Shown here: one piece after another, positions 6,661-15,450 of the stretch | Numbering within the stretch: the first letter of the stretch is position 1 | Layout of the letters: the number at the start of each line of letters is the position of its first letter | Assembly: GCA_036379935.1 (NCBI GenBank) | Contig: DASVFT010000016.1 | Coordinates: forward strand, 1-37,782 | Direction: 5' to 3' | From: JAOPZW01 sp036379935 | GTDB taxonomy: Bacteria > Actinomycetota > Thermoleophilia > Solirubrobacterales > Solirubrobacteraceae | Length of the DNA stretch: 37,782 nucleotides | The notes under the pieces: generated by a model | Database searches by the model: none | What the model saw: the letters and a program-made list of their open reading frames with translations, nothing else | What the model was told of the DNA's origin: nothing | Position numbers and translations under genes: made by a program

Positions 6661-7308
6661 TTACAGCAGCACGTTGCGGGCGGCGAGGTGCGCCCCCACC
6701 TTGCGCTTGACGCGCTGCAGCGCGTTGTCGACCGTCTTGCAGTCGCAGCCGATGCGCTCCCCCACCTGCTCGTAGGAGTAGCCGTCGAGGTAGAGCGCCA
6801 GCACGCGCGACTCCAGCTCGGACAGCGCGGTGGACAGGCAGCCCACGAGCGAGCGCAGCTCCTCGGAGGAGATGACCTGGTTGACGGGATCGTGCACCGA
6901 GGGGCCGGGGATGACCTCGTCGAGGGTCGGCTCGCCGTCCGACGACGCCGCCGGCGTGCTCGAGAACGACACGTACTGGTTCAGCGGCGTGTGCTTGTTG
7001 CGCGTGGCGGTCTTGACCGCGGTGATGATCTGGCGCGTGATGCACAGCTCGGCGAAGTTGCGAAAGCTCGACTCGCGGTCGGTGCGGTAGTCGCGGATCG
7101 CCTTGTAGAGGCCGACGAGGCCTTCCTGGATGAGGTCGTCGCTGTCGCCGCCGGCCAGGAAGTACGAGGACGCCTTGAGCCGCACGAAGCCGTAGTAGCG
7201 GCGGACGAGGCGGTCGTACGAGGTTGGGTCGCCCTGCTTGGCGAGGGCGATCAGGTATCCGTCCTCAACCTGAACTTGAGACTGAGCATTCGGGGAAAGA
7301 CGGGCCAC
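6661..7308 (-). CDS. sigH: Sigma-70 family factor of the SigH (sigma-30) type
   Basis: 215 residues. The sequence follows Bacillus-type SigH rather than ECF factors: DGYLIALAKQGDPTSYDRLVRRY, VRLKASSYFLAGGDSDDLIQEG (region 2), YKAIRDYRTDRESSFRNFAELCITRQI, and region 4 LSELESRVLALYLDGYSYEQVGE with GCDCKTVDNALQRVKRK. The start is fixed by a strong AAAGGA six bases before the GTG at 7308; a GTG at 7329 would put this signal inside the gene. It follows rlmB by 145 bases, the same order as rlmB-yacP-sigH in Bacillus. In Bacillus SigH drives the entry to sporulation and stationary phase. No spo genes are near, so its role here is open. Confidence 0.93.
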   Translation of the reverse strand: MARLSPNAQSQVQVEDGYLIALAKQGDPTSYDRLVRRYYGFVRLKASSYFLAGGDSDDLIQEGLVGLYKAIRDYRTDRESSFRNFAELCITRQIITAVKTATRNKHTPLNQYVSFSSTPAASSDGEPTLDEVIPGPSVHDPVNQVISSEELRSLVGCLSTALSELESRVLALYLDGYSYEQVGERIGCDCKTVDNALQRVKRKVGAHLAARNVLL

Positions 7309-7453
7309 GAGCGTTCCTTTCGGGCCCACCGGCAGCCATGCCGATGGAGTCGGATTGGTGCTCAGTGGCGCACCCCTCCCGGGCGGCCATCTGGAGATGT
7401 CTCAGCCTTGCTCAACCTCAAGTCGAGCTTCAGCGAAAGTGAGAGTTTCAGAC

Positions 7454-8173
7454 TTATGGAGCGCTGTCAAGCGCCTCACGGCGCTGCAAGATCCCGTACA
7501 GCAGGGCCGACGCGGCCGCGCTGGCGTTGAGCGACTGCACGTGGCCGTGCAGCGGGAGGGCCACGAGCTCGTCGCACGCCGCCGCCACCCGCGGGCGCAG
7601 CCCGCGTCCCTCGGCGCCGATGACGAGGACGCAGCCGCCCCGGTAGTCGGGCTGGAGGTAGGGCGTGGCGCTCTCGGCCGCCGCGCCGTAGGACCACGCT
7701 CCCGCCTTCTTGGCGTCGGCCAGGAAGTCGGCCAGGTTGCGCACCCGCGCGACGGCCAGGTGCTCGACCGCGCCCGCCGAGGCCTTGCCCACGGCGGCCG
7801 TCACCTCGGCCGAACGTCGCTCGGGGATGACGACCCCGTCGGCCCCCACGCATTCGGCCGTGCGGCAGATGGCGCCGAGGTTCTGCGGATCCTGAAGCTC
7901 GTCGAGCGCGACGATCAGCGGGTCGGGACGGGCGAGCAGCTCGTCGGACGAGACGTACGGGTACGGCCCGACCTCCGCGCACAGCCCCTGGTGGGCTTCG
8001 CTTCCCGCGCGGGCGGCGATCTCATCGGCGCTCGCCTCGACGACCTCGACGACGCGCAGCCAGGGCTCCGCCGCCGCGCTGCGCGTGGCCCAGACGCGGT
8101 GGACCGGCCGCCGGCCGGCCCGCAGCGCCTCGCGGATGGGGTTGCGCCCGTAGAGGACCGACGGGCGGGTCAC
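7454..8173 (-). CDS. rlmB: 23S rRNA (guanosine-2'-O-)-methyltransferase RlmB / SpoU-TrmH family
   Basis: 239 residues. The N-terminal substrate-binding domain (VLYGRNPIREALRAGRRPVHRVW, about 1-75) is followed by the SPOUT catalytic domain with its three motifs: LDELQDPQNLGAICRTAE (motif 1, Asn/Arg catalytic), VLVIGAEGRGLRP (motif 2) and LPLHGHVQSLNASAAASALLYG (motif 3, knot). The family uses S-adenosylmethionine to methylate G2251 (E. coli numbering) in the peptidyl-transferase loop; the exact nucleotide here is inferred. The start GTG overlaps the cysS stop by four bases (GTGA), so the gene is translationally coupled to cysS as in other actinobacteria. Confidence 0.93.
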   Translation of the reverse strand: MTRPSVLYGRNPIREALRAGRRPVHRVWATRSAAAEPWLRVVEVVEASADEIAARAGSEAHQGLCAEVGPYPYVSSDELLARPDPLIVALDELQDPQNLGAICRTAECVGADGVVIPERRSAEVTAAVGKASAGAVEHLAVARVRNLADFLADAKKAGAWSYGAAAESATPYLQPDYRGGCVLVIGAEGRGLRPRVAAACDELVALPLHGHVQSLNASAAASALLYGILQRREALDSAP

Positions 8174-9534
8174 GCCTCGGAGCGCACGAGCTGCGGCCCG
8201 TCAGCGGAGTCGCGGACCTGCCAGCCCTGGGCGGCGAGCTCGTCGCGCAGGCGATCGGCCTCGGCGAAGTCGCGGCGCGCGCGCGCCGCCTCGCGGCGCT
8301 CCAGCAGCTCCCGCGCGGCCGGATCCGACGCGTCGTCGTCCGCCGCCGCGTCGAGCAGGTTGTCGAGACCGAGGACCGCGAGCATCTCGCGCAGGTCGGC
8401 GTCGCCGGTGCCCGGCGCGCGGCGATTGGCCTCCTTGACCCAGTGAAAGACGGCCGCCAGCGCGGTCGGCGTGTTGAAGTCGTCGGCCAGCGCGGCGAAG
8501 AAGCGGTCCTTCAGCGCGGCCAGCTCGGGCGGCGACGGGCCCGGGACAAGGCGCCGCGCCGCCTCGCGCACGCGCCGCACAGACGCGGCGGCCTGGGCCA
8601 GGGTGGAGTCGTCGAACTGCATCGGCTGGCGGTAGTGCGCGCCGGAGAAGAGCATGAGGACGGTGTCGCGGCCGTGCTCGGCGAGGACGTCGGCCAGCGA
8701 GGCGATGTTGCCGACGCTCTTGGCCATCTTCTCGCTGCCCATCTGGAGCATCCCGTTGTGCATCCAGATCCGCGAGAGCTCGACCCCGCGCGCACGGCGC
8801 GTCTGGGCCGCCTCGTTCTCGTGGTGGGGAAAGGTCAGGTCGTTGCCACCGCCGTGGATCTCGAAGCCAAGGCCGAGGATCTCCTCCGCCATCGCCGAGC
8901 ACTCGATGTGCCATCCGGGTCGCCCGCGGCCCCACGGCGCGTCCCAGGCGGTGTCCTCGTCGGGCTTCTCGGCCTTCCACAGCGCGAAGTCCAGCGGATC
9001 CTCCTTGCGGTCCGCGCCCTCGACGCCCTCTCCCTGGTCCATGTCGTCGACCGCTCGGTGGCTCAGGCCGCCGTACTCGGGGTCCGAGCGCACGCGGAAG
9101 TAGACGTCGCCGTCCACCGCGTAGGCCGAGCCGTTGTCGAGCAGGGCCTGGATGAGGTCCTTGATCGGCTCGATGGTCGCGGAGGCGAGCGGCTCTTCGT
9201 CCGGGCGCCCCAGCCCCAGCCCGTCCGTGTCGGCCACGTAGTGCGCGGTCATCTCCTGTGCGAGCCGATCGCTGGCAACGCCCGCAAGCCGCGCGGCGTC
9301 GTAGATCTTGTCGTTGATGTCCGTGACATTGGCCACGAAGGTGACGTCGTAGCCCTCGTGCTCGAGGAAGCGCTTGAGCTGGGTGAAGACGACGTAGGGA
9401 CGGGCGTTGCCGATGTGGATGCGGTTGTAGACCGTGGGCCCGCAGGCGTAGATCCCGACCCTGCCGGGGTCGCGAGGCTCGAGCGCCTGTCGGCGCCCGC
9501 TGTGCGTGTCGTGCAGGCGGATCTCGCGGGGCAC
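8170..9534 (-). CDS. cysS: Cysteine--tRNA ligase
   Basis: 454 residues, normal length. It charges tRNA-Cys with cysteine using ATP. The class I signatures are IHIGNARP (HIGH motif) and KMAKSVGN (KMSKS motif). The zinc ligands are visible: Cys in YACGPTVYN, Cys in HIECSAMAEE, and His and Glu in TFPHHENE. The C-terminal DALR-like helical domain (about 330-454) ends in QGWQVRDSADGPQLVRS. Translation starts at GTG 9534; there is no Shine-Dalgarno sequence, but a TAGTCT -10 element ends 7 bases upstream, so the transcript is probably leaderless. It leads the cysS-rlmB(-sigH) unit and is divergent from a secreted-protein gene only 23 bases away. Confidence 0.97.
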   Translation of the reverse strand: MPREIRLHDTHSGRRQALEPRDPGRVGIYACGPTVYNRIHIGNARPYVVFTQLKRFLEHEGYDVTFVANVTDINDKIYDAARLAGVASDRLAQEMTAHYVADTDGLGLGRPDEEPLASATIEPIKDLIQALLDNGSAYAVDGDVYFRVRSDPEYGGLSHRAVDDMDQGEGVEGADRKEDPLDFALWKAEKPDEDTAWDAPWGRGRPGWHIECSAMAEEILGLGFEIHGGGNDLTFPHHENEAAQTRRARGVELSRIWMHNGMLQMGSEKMAKSVGNIASLADVLAEHGRDTVLMLFSGAHYRQPMQFDDSTLAQAAASVRRVREAARRLVPGPSPPELAALKDRFFAALADDFNTPTALAAVFHWVKEANRRAPGTGDADLREMLAVLGLDNLLDAAADDDASDPAARELLERREAARARRDFAEADRLRDELAAQGWQVRDSADGPQLVRSEA

Positions 9535-9541
9535 GCGAGGA

Positions 9542-9551
9542 AGACTAAGGT
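9542..9551. promoter_or_regulatory. Two overlapping divergent -10 elements (cysS / 9558 gene)
   Basis: The ten bases AGACTAAGGT hold TAGTCT on the minus strand (9542-9547, 7 bases before the cysS GTG) and TAAGGT on the plus strand (9546-9551, 6 bases before the GTG at 9558). They share two bases. Both genes would be transcribed leaderless from opposite strands, and RNA polymerase could not occupy both at once. Confidence 0.5.
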
Positions 9552-9557
9552 GCAGCC

Positions 9558-10724
9558 GTGCGCCGGCTCGTGCTCGCGACCGCCATCCTCGCCGTTGGCG
9601 CCCCCGCGGCCGGCGCGGCGGTCACCGTCTCGCCGGTCGGCGTGCGGCCGAACGCCAAGCTGACCGTCAAGGTGACCGGACGCCGGCCGCAGACGCTCTC
9701 GATCGACGGGCGCCGCGTGGCCACCGCGCGCCGGGTGACCACGCGCGTCCGCATGGCCGGGCTGTCCGAGGGCAGGCATCGCCTGCGCGCGTGCCGCGGG
9801 CGCAGGTGCGGCGCGAGCGTCACCTTCGTCGTCACCAACGGCCCGATCCTGGCCGGCTGCCCGGTCTTCCCCCACGACAGCCCCTGGAACACCGAGGTCA
9901 GCCGCGCGCCGCTGGCCGCCGACTCGGCGACGCTCGTGGGCGCCCAGGCAGCCCGCCACGACGTGCATCTCGACTTCGGCGACACCCAGTCCGAGTACGG
10001 GATCCCCTACAGCGTCGTGCCCGCGAGCCAGCGCCTGGTCGGAATCCGCTTCGGCACCGACGGCGCCGACTACGGCAGCGAGTCCGACCACGGGCCCTTC
10101 CCGATCCCGCCCGGCGCCCCGATCGAGGGCGCCGCCGCCGGCCAGCCCGATCCGCAGGAGGGCGATCGCCACGTGATCGTCGTCCAGCGCGGGCGCTGCG
10201 TCGACTACGAGCTCTACAACGCGGTGCGCGTCGGAGGAGGCGCCGCGTGGCAGGTCTCGTCGTCGGCGCGCTGGGATCTCACCCGCAACGGCCGGCGGCC
10301 CGCCGGCTGGACCTCGGCCGACGCCGCCGGGCTGGCCATCTTCCCGGGCCTGCTGCGCTACGACGAGGCCGCGTCGGGCACCATCCGCCATGCGCTGCGC
10401 TTCACCCTGCCCCGCGCCCGCCGGGCGTGGCAGGCGCCGGCCGGCCACTGCGGCACGACGACCGACGTGTCGGCGCCGCCCTACGGCTCGCGCTGGCGGC
10501 TGAAGGCGGGCTTCGACGAAGCGCCCTACCGGGGTCCGGCGCTGGCCATCGTCCGGGCGCTGAAGCGCTACGGGCTGATGTTCGCCGACCAGGGATCCTC
10601 GATGTACATCAGCGGGACGACCGACCGGCGCTGGACGCCGACCATCGAGGACATCAACCAGCGCCACCCGATCCCCGGCGACGCCTTCGAGGTCGTCGCC
10701 GGCCCGCCGGTCACGACCTGCTGA
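9558..10724 (+). CDS. Secreted protein of a conserved family with unknown function
   Basis: 388 residues with a Sec signal peptide (MRRLVLATAILAVGAPAAGA). Residues about 22-95 look like a small Ig-like beta domain with a Cys pair (RACRGRRCG). The main domain from about residue 100 carries motifs I recall from a widespread family of secreted bacterial proteins with no assigned function: CPVFPHDSPWNTEV, YGIPYSVVP, DHGPFPIPPGAPIEG, GDRHVIVVQ, YELYNAV, GWTSADAAGLAIFPGLLRY, IRHALRFT and MFADQGSSMYISGTTDRRW. The many conserved Asp, His and Trp residues suggest a carbohydrate-active or hydrolytic role, but that is guesswork. It starts at GTG with a -10 element 6 bases upstream. Confidence 0.85.
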   Translation: MRRLVLATAILAVGAPAAGAAVTVSPVGVRPNAKLTVKVTGRRPQTLSIDGRRVATARRVTTRVRMAGLSEGRHRLRACRGRRCGASVTFVVTNGPILAGCPVFPHDSPWNTEVSRAPLAADSATLVGAQAARHDVHLDFGDTQSEYGIPYSVVPASQRLVGIRFGTDGADYGSESDHGPFPIPPGAPIEGAAAGQPDPQEGDRHVIVVQRGRCVDYELYNAVRVGGGAAWQVSSSARWDLTRNGRRPAGWTSADAAGLAIFPGLLRYDEAASGTIRHALRFTLPRARRAWQAPAGHCGTTTDVSAPPYGSRWRLKAGFDEAPYRGPALAIVRALKRYGLMFADQGSSMYISGTTDRRWTPTIEDINQRHPIPGDAFEVVAGPPVTTC

Positions 10725-10745
10725 CCGGCGCCCGCGAGCGCGGCG

Positions 10746-12182
10746 TCAGCGTGGCTGCAGGGCCTGGCAGCGCGGGCCGAACCTGACCACGAGCTGGTGC
10801 ACCGACCCGTCGGCGAGGGTCAGAACGAAGGCGCGGCAGGTGCCGGCCCAGCCGCGCTTGGTGCGCCACCTGAAGACGTACACGCCCTTGCTCGAGGAGA
10901 AGCGCAGGGCACGGTCGCTGGCGGCGGGATAGGTACGCGTGGGCACGGTGGTCCCGCACCGCACCCAGCCGCTGGCGGGCGACCCCGCCGCGAGGACATC
11001 GAGACCGCGATCGCCGCCCAGCGAGAAGATGATCGGGACCGTCGAGCCGGCCTTCACCGTCACGCCGTTGCGGATCGGGCCCACGAAGCCGCCGAAGGGG
11101 TACGTTCGAGCGTGGCGGGCCGCAACGGCCGCGACGGCCACGGGATGGGTGCCGGCCTCGACGGAGGGCGTGGCCTTGGGCGCGAGCGTGCCGTCGGCCG
11201 CGATGTCGAACTGGCTGACGGCGGCGTCGGAGTAGGCGGCGACGTAGAGGCTGGCGCCGTCGGGCGAGGCGGTCAGACCCCACGGGTTGCGCCCGACCGC
11301 CACGGTCGGCGTGGCCTTGGGCGTCAGCGCCCCGGCGGCGTCGCGGTCGTACTGCGAGATCGTGTCGTCGCCGAAGTTGCTCGCGTACAGGCTGCCGGCG
11401 GTGACGGTCACCGCGACCGGCTGGACGCCCGCGGCCACCTTCGGCTCGGCCTTCGGCGTCAGCGTGCCGTCGGAGGCGACGTCGTACTGCGAGATCGTGC
11501 CGGAGGTGGTCCGGTTGGCGACGTAGGCGCTGGCGCCGTCGGGGCTGACGGCGATGCCGGTCGGCGACGGCGCGGCCGCGACGGTGGCCGGGCTCTTGGG
11601 CGTGAGCGATCCGTCGAAGCCGACGTCGTACTGCGAGATGGTGCCGTCGCTGAGGTTCGTGACGTAGGCCGAGGCCCCGTTCGGGGCGATCGCGACCTGG
11701 AGGGCACCCGCACCGGCGGCGACGTCCTCGCCGACGCGGTCGAGCCTGCCATCCGCGCAGACGGCGAACACCGAGACGGTTCCCGCTCCCTGGTTGGCGA
11801 CGTAGACGTGGCTGCCGTCCGGGGCGATGGCCAGGCCGAACGGCGAGGCGCCGGTGCTCACGGTGGCCGGCGTCTTGGGCGTGAGCGTCCCGTCGCGCGC
11901 CACGTCGAACTGCGACACGGTGTCCGAGCCCTGGTCGACCACGTACAGGCTGTGACCGTCGGGTGACGCGGCCGCGCCGGTCGAGGTCGTACCGGCAGGC
12001 GCGTTGGGCGGAGTCAGCGGCGACAGGATCCCCGCGTCGTCGGCCGCGTACTGTCGCGCCCCCTGAGCGTCCCAGCTCGTGGCGTAGAGGTAAGCCGTCG
12101 GTGTCGCCGCGTGTGCCGTCGCACACGCCAGCGCGAAGACGAGGGCCGCAAGCGTAGCCGTCCTGGCCAAGCGGGGGCTCAT
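10746..12182 (-). CDS. Secreted beta-propeller (YVTN/lactonase-type repeat) protein with C-terminal PxKF domain
   Basis: 478 residues. The signal peptide is MSPRLARTATLAALVFALACATAHA. Residues about 27-365 hold roughly six or seven repeats of about 45 residues with SPDGxxxYVxN...ISQYDVxxDGTLTPK, i.e. a propeller of the 6-phosphogluconolactonase/YVTN type, but extracellular. The last about 110 residues (YPFGGFVGPIRNG, KAGSTVPIIFSLGGDRGLDV, FRWRTKRGWAGTC) match the PxKF domain found at the C-terminus of actinobacterial surface proteins; here the P-x-K-F core reads PIIF. The ATG at 12182 is chosen for AGGAAGGA upstream. It is divergent from the two-component system. Enzymatic lactonase activity is unproven; a binding or surface role is equally likely. 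Confidence 0.88.
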   Translation of the reverse strand: MSPRLARTATLAALVFALACATAHAATPTAYLYATSWDAQGARQYAADDAGILSPLTPPNAPAGTTSTGAAASPDGHSLYVVDQGSDTVSQFDVARDGTLTPKTPATVSTGASPFGLAIAPDGSHVYVANQGAGTVSVFAVCADGRLDRVGEDVAAGAGALQVAIAPNGASAYVTNLSDGTISQYDVGFDGSLTPKSPATVAAAPSPTGIAVSPDGASAYVANRTTSGTISQYDVASDGTLTPKAEPKVAAGVQPVAVTVTAGSLYASNFGDDTISQYDRDAAGALTPKATPTVAVGRNPWGLTASPDGASLYVAAYSDAAVSQFDIAADGTLAPKATPSVEAGTHPVAVAAVAARHARTYPFGGFVGPIRNGVTVKAGSTVPIIFSLGGDRGLDVLAAGSPASGWVRCGTTVPTRTYPAASDRALRFSSSKGVYVFRWRTKRGWAGTCRAFVLTLADGSVHQLVVRFGPRCQALQPR

Positions 12183-12217
12183 GTTGGGCGGTTCCTTCCT
12201 GGGGTGGGCCGACGCGG

Positions 12218-12246
12218 ACACTACGTGGTGGACGGTCCTCGGTCAC
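12218..12246 (-). promoter_or_regulatory. Sigma-70-type promoter of the propeller gene
   Basis: Minus strand: GTGACC (12241-12246), 17 bases, TAGTGT (12218-12223). The predicted start, near 12211, leaves a leader of about 29 bases containing the AGGAAGGA ribosome-binding site before the ATG at 12182. Confidence 0.5.
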
Positions 12247-12251
12247 TCCTA

Positions 12252-12286
12252 TGGACGAGTGTTCGAGTTCCTGGACGAGTGTTCGA
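12252..12286. repeat. 15-bp direct repeat, 20-bp period; candidate operator
   Basis: TGGACGAGTGTTCGA occurs at 12252-12266 and again at 12272-12286. A 20-base period puts both copies on the same DNA face. Tandem direct repeats are the usual binding target of OmpR-family regulators, and such a regulator is encoded 65 bases away. The copies end 6 bases upstream of the -35 of the propeller gene, an activator position. Confidence 0.6.
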
Positions 12287-12350
12287 CGCGCATCTTGCCT
12301 GACCGAAGGCCGGAAGTCGCGTCTTGCAAATCTCGGCCCGCTACCTTTCG

Positions 12351-13054
<704 letters not shown>

Positions 13055-13055
<1 letters not shown>

Positions 13056-14587
13056 TGCGCCGGCGGTGGGCCTTCGGCCTGCGCCCGCGGCTCCTCGCCG
13101 CCCTGGTCTTCACGGCCGTCGTCACCCTGGCCGTCGCCGCCCTGGCGCTCCTGCCCCCGCTGCAGCAGCGCCTGACCGATCAGGCGGCGACGGACCTGCA
13201 GAACGCGACCGACGCCGACGCGCAGTTCTTCGAGAACCAGATCGACCGCGCCGCCAAGCAGTTCGCCAAGGAGCGCGTCACCGACCGCGGAACCTGGCTC
13301 GACGGCCTGCGGGTCGGACGCTTCGACCTCAACAATCGCGCCCTCAAGCTGCGCGAGAGGACGGGCGCACGCATCGTCGTCGTCGACTCGGTGCCGGGCG
13401 ACCGTCCCCTCGCCGACACGGACTTCGCCGGCAGTCCCGTCCCCGAGCGCGAAGTCGTACGCGCCCTGGCGATGGGCTTCGGGCGAACGTTTCGGGCCGA
13501 CGGTCAGGTCGTGGTCACGCGCACGCTGAGCGTGCCGCGTCGTCAGAAGGACCAGCCCGAGACGGAGTTCGTCCTCGTGGCCGTCAAGCAGCTCACGGAC
13601 GTGACCACGGCCGTGAGCCAGGTGCGCAACGCCTTCCTCGCGGCGGCCGCCGTCGGGCTGCTCGTGGCCGTGGTGCTCGGGATCTTCCTGGCCACCACGC
13701 TCGGGCGGCGGCTGGCGCGGCTGCGCGCGGCCGCCGCGCGCGTCACGCGTGAGGGGCCCGACGCGCCCGCGCCGCGCGACGACGGCCTGGACGAGGTCGG
13801 TGACCTCGCGCGCTCGCTGGCGGCCATGCAGCGCGCCCTGCGCCGCCAGGAGGCGGCGCGCCGGGCCTTCGTGTCCACCGCGTCGCACGAGCTGCGCACC
13901 CCGCTCACCTCGTTGCAGGGCACCATCGAGCTCCTCGAGGAGGACCTGCGCGACGGCCAGCTCGACCACGACGACGCGCGCGAGCAGGTGGCCCGCGCCC
14001 GCCAGGAGCTGCGCCGCCTCGGGCGGCTGGCCAGCGAGCTGCTCGACCTCAGCCGGCTCGACGCGGTCGTGCCGCTGCGCGAGGAGCCCGTCGAGCTCGG
14101 CGAGCTGTGCCGCGCGGTGACCGCCGAGTTCGAGCTGCGCGCCCGCGAGCGCGCCATCGAGCTGGAGATCACCACGCCGCCCGGTCCATGCTGGGGCCGC
14201 GGCGACCCTGACGCCGTGGCGCGCGTCGTGCGCATCCTGCTCGACAACGCCCTGCGCCATGGTCCCGGCTCCTCGGCCGTCCGCGTCGTCCCCGCCTACC
14301 ACGGCGAGAACGCCACGGTCGAGGTCGTCGACGAGGGCCCCGGCGTCGCCGAGGAGGATCGCGAGCGCATCTTCGAGCGCTTCGAGCGCGGGAGCGCGAC
14401 GTCGGGCGAGGGCGGCTTCGGCCTTGGCCTCGCCATCGGGCGCGAGCTGGCCCGCCGGATGGGCGGCGAGCTGCGCCACGAGGACCGCGACGGGCCCGGC
14501 GCCCGTTTCGTCCTGGCGCTGGCCATCGAGCTGCCGTCGGGCTCCCACCCCGAGCCCGAGCCGGCTCCGACTCAGGCCGGCGGCTGA
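13055..14587 (+). CDS. Sensor histidine kinase
   Basis: 510 residues. TM1 is at about 13-35 and TM2 at about 190-212 (AAVGLLVAVVLGIFLATTL). Between them is an extracytoplasmic sensor region of about 150 residues. HAMP follows (GRRLARLRAAAARV ... LDEVGDLARSL), then HisKA with FVSTASHELRTPLTSLQG (phospho-accepting His, about residue 280), and HATPase with an N box (RILLDNALRHG), G1 box (VVDEGPGV) and G2 box (GFGLGLAIGREL). It starts with GTG overlapping the response-regulator stop by one base (TAGTG), so the pair is cognate. The sensed signal is unknown. The 3' end overlaps the convergent hydrolase gene by 16 bases. Confidence 0.94.
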
Positions 14588-15438
14588 CCCGGCGCGAAGC
14601 GCTGGACGAAGGCCAGCGCCGTGTCGGCGACCTCGCGCCAGCCGCTGTCGATCGTCAGCCCATGCCCGCGGCCGGCGATCTCGGTGATCTCGGTGACGCC
14701 CCGGTTGTGCTTCTGGCGCTTGTAGGCGGCGTTGGACAAGGCCCAGGGCACCGTGTTGTCCTTCTCGCCGGAGATGATCAGCAACGGCCCGCGATCGGGG
14801 TTGCGGGTGTCGACCCTGGCCTCGGTCCTGGGATTGAGGTTGGCGGTCGCGGCCTGGAACAGCGGCGCTCCGGGGGCGGGCACCGCGTAGGTGTCGTACA
14901 GCTCCCTGGCCTCGTCCTCGCTCACGGCGTTGGCGAAGGCGTAGCGGAACTGCTCGTAGGTCAGCGGCACCGCGCGGTTGTAGTTGGCCGGGTTGGTCAG
15001 CACCGGCGCCGAGGCGCGCAGCGTCGAGAGCGGCAAGGGCAGCACCCCGCGGAACGGCGCGGGATCGATGGCGACCGACACCGCCGAGAGCCCCCGCCCG
15101 GCGATGATCTGCGTGAGCAGTCCGCCGAAGGAGTGCCCGATGACCGCCGGCTTCCTCGCCAAGCGCGCGATCACCCCCTGGAAGTGGTCGGCGACCTGCC
15201 CCACGGTCTTGCGCGCGAAGACCTCCGGATGCGCGTTGCCCTCCTCGACGGTCTCGGGATCGTCCGGCCACCCGGGCGCGAGCGGCGCGTAGCCGGCGTC
15301 CTCGAAGACCGTGGCCCAGCGCTCCCAGCTGCTGGCCAGCAGCCAGAGCCCGTGGATGAAGACGACGGGCGTGCGGCCCGACGCGTTGACGCGCTCGAGC
15401 TCGTCGGCTTCGACCTGGATGACCGGCGCGGCGGCCAT
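14572..15438 (-). CDS. Alpha/beta hydrolase
   Basis: 288 residues. The alpha/beta hydrolase fold is shown by PVVFIHGLWLLASSWERW (oxyanion strand), the nucleophile elbow GHSFGGLL (Ser about 114), the acid in IISGEKDNTVP and the His in AGRGHGLTID. Closest in style to actinobacterial esterase/lipase-like or haloperoxidase-like hydrolases; the substrate is unknown. No signal peptide. The ATG at 15438 lies 6 bases after a TAAGAT element that overlaps the upstream hydrolase stop codon, so it may have its own leaderless transcript although it follows the next gene by 9 bases. Convergent with and overlapping the kinase gene. Confidence 0.9.
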   Translation of the reverse strand: MAAAPVIQVEADELERVNASGRTPVVFIHGLWLLASSWERWATVFEDAGYAPLAPGWPDDPETVEEGNAHPEVFARKTVGQVADHFQGVIARLARKPAVIGHSFGGLLTQIIAGRGLSAVSVAIDPAPFRGVLPLPLSTLRASAPVLTNPANYNRAVPLTYEQFRYAFANAVSEDEARELYDTYAVPAPGAPLFQAATANLNPRTEARVDTRNPDRGPLLIISGEKDNTVPWALSNAAYKRQKHNRGVTEITEIAGRGHGLTIDSGWREVADTALAFVQRFAPGQPPA

Positions 15439-15444
15439 GGTCGG

Positions 15445-15450
15445 ATCTTA
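15445..15450 (-). promoter_or_regulatory. -10 element TAAGAT for the 15438 hydrolase
   Basis: TAAGAT, six bases, then ATG (15438). The element overlaps the TAA stop of the preceding hydrolase gene. No Shine-Dalgarno sequence lies in between. Confidence 0.4.

Noticed and set aside
5138..7045. 635-codon minus-strand frame
   Set aside because: Antisense to the secreted protein and tRNA and out of frame with sigH; no domain recognised.
7264..7434. Imperfect 24-bp repeat (7264-7287 and 7411-7434) around the sigH start, and a CTCAA...TTGAG dyad resembling MerR-family sites
   Set aside because: About 18 of 24 bases match and the dyad arms are only 5 bp; too weak to call an operator. The 145-base gap before sigH holds nothing else I can name, and no TANNNT element was found near the start.
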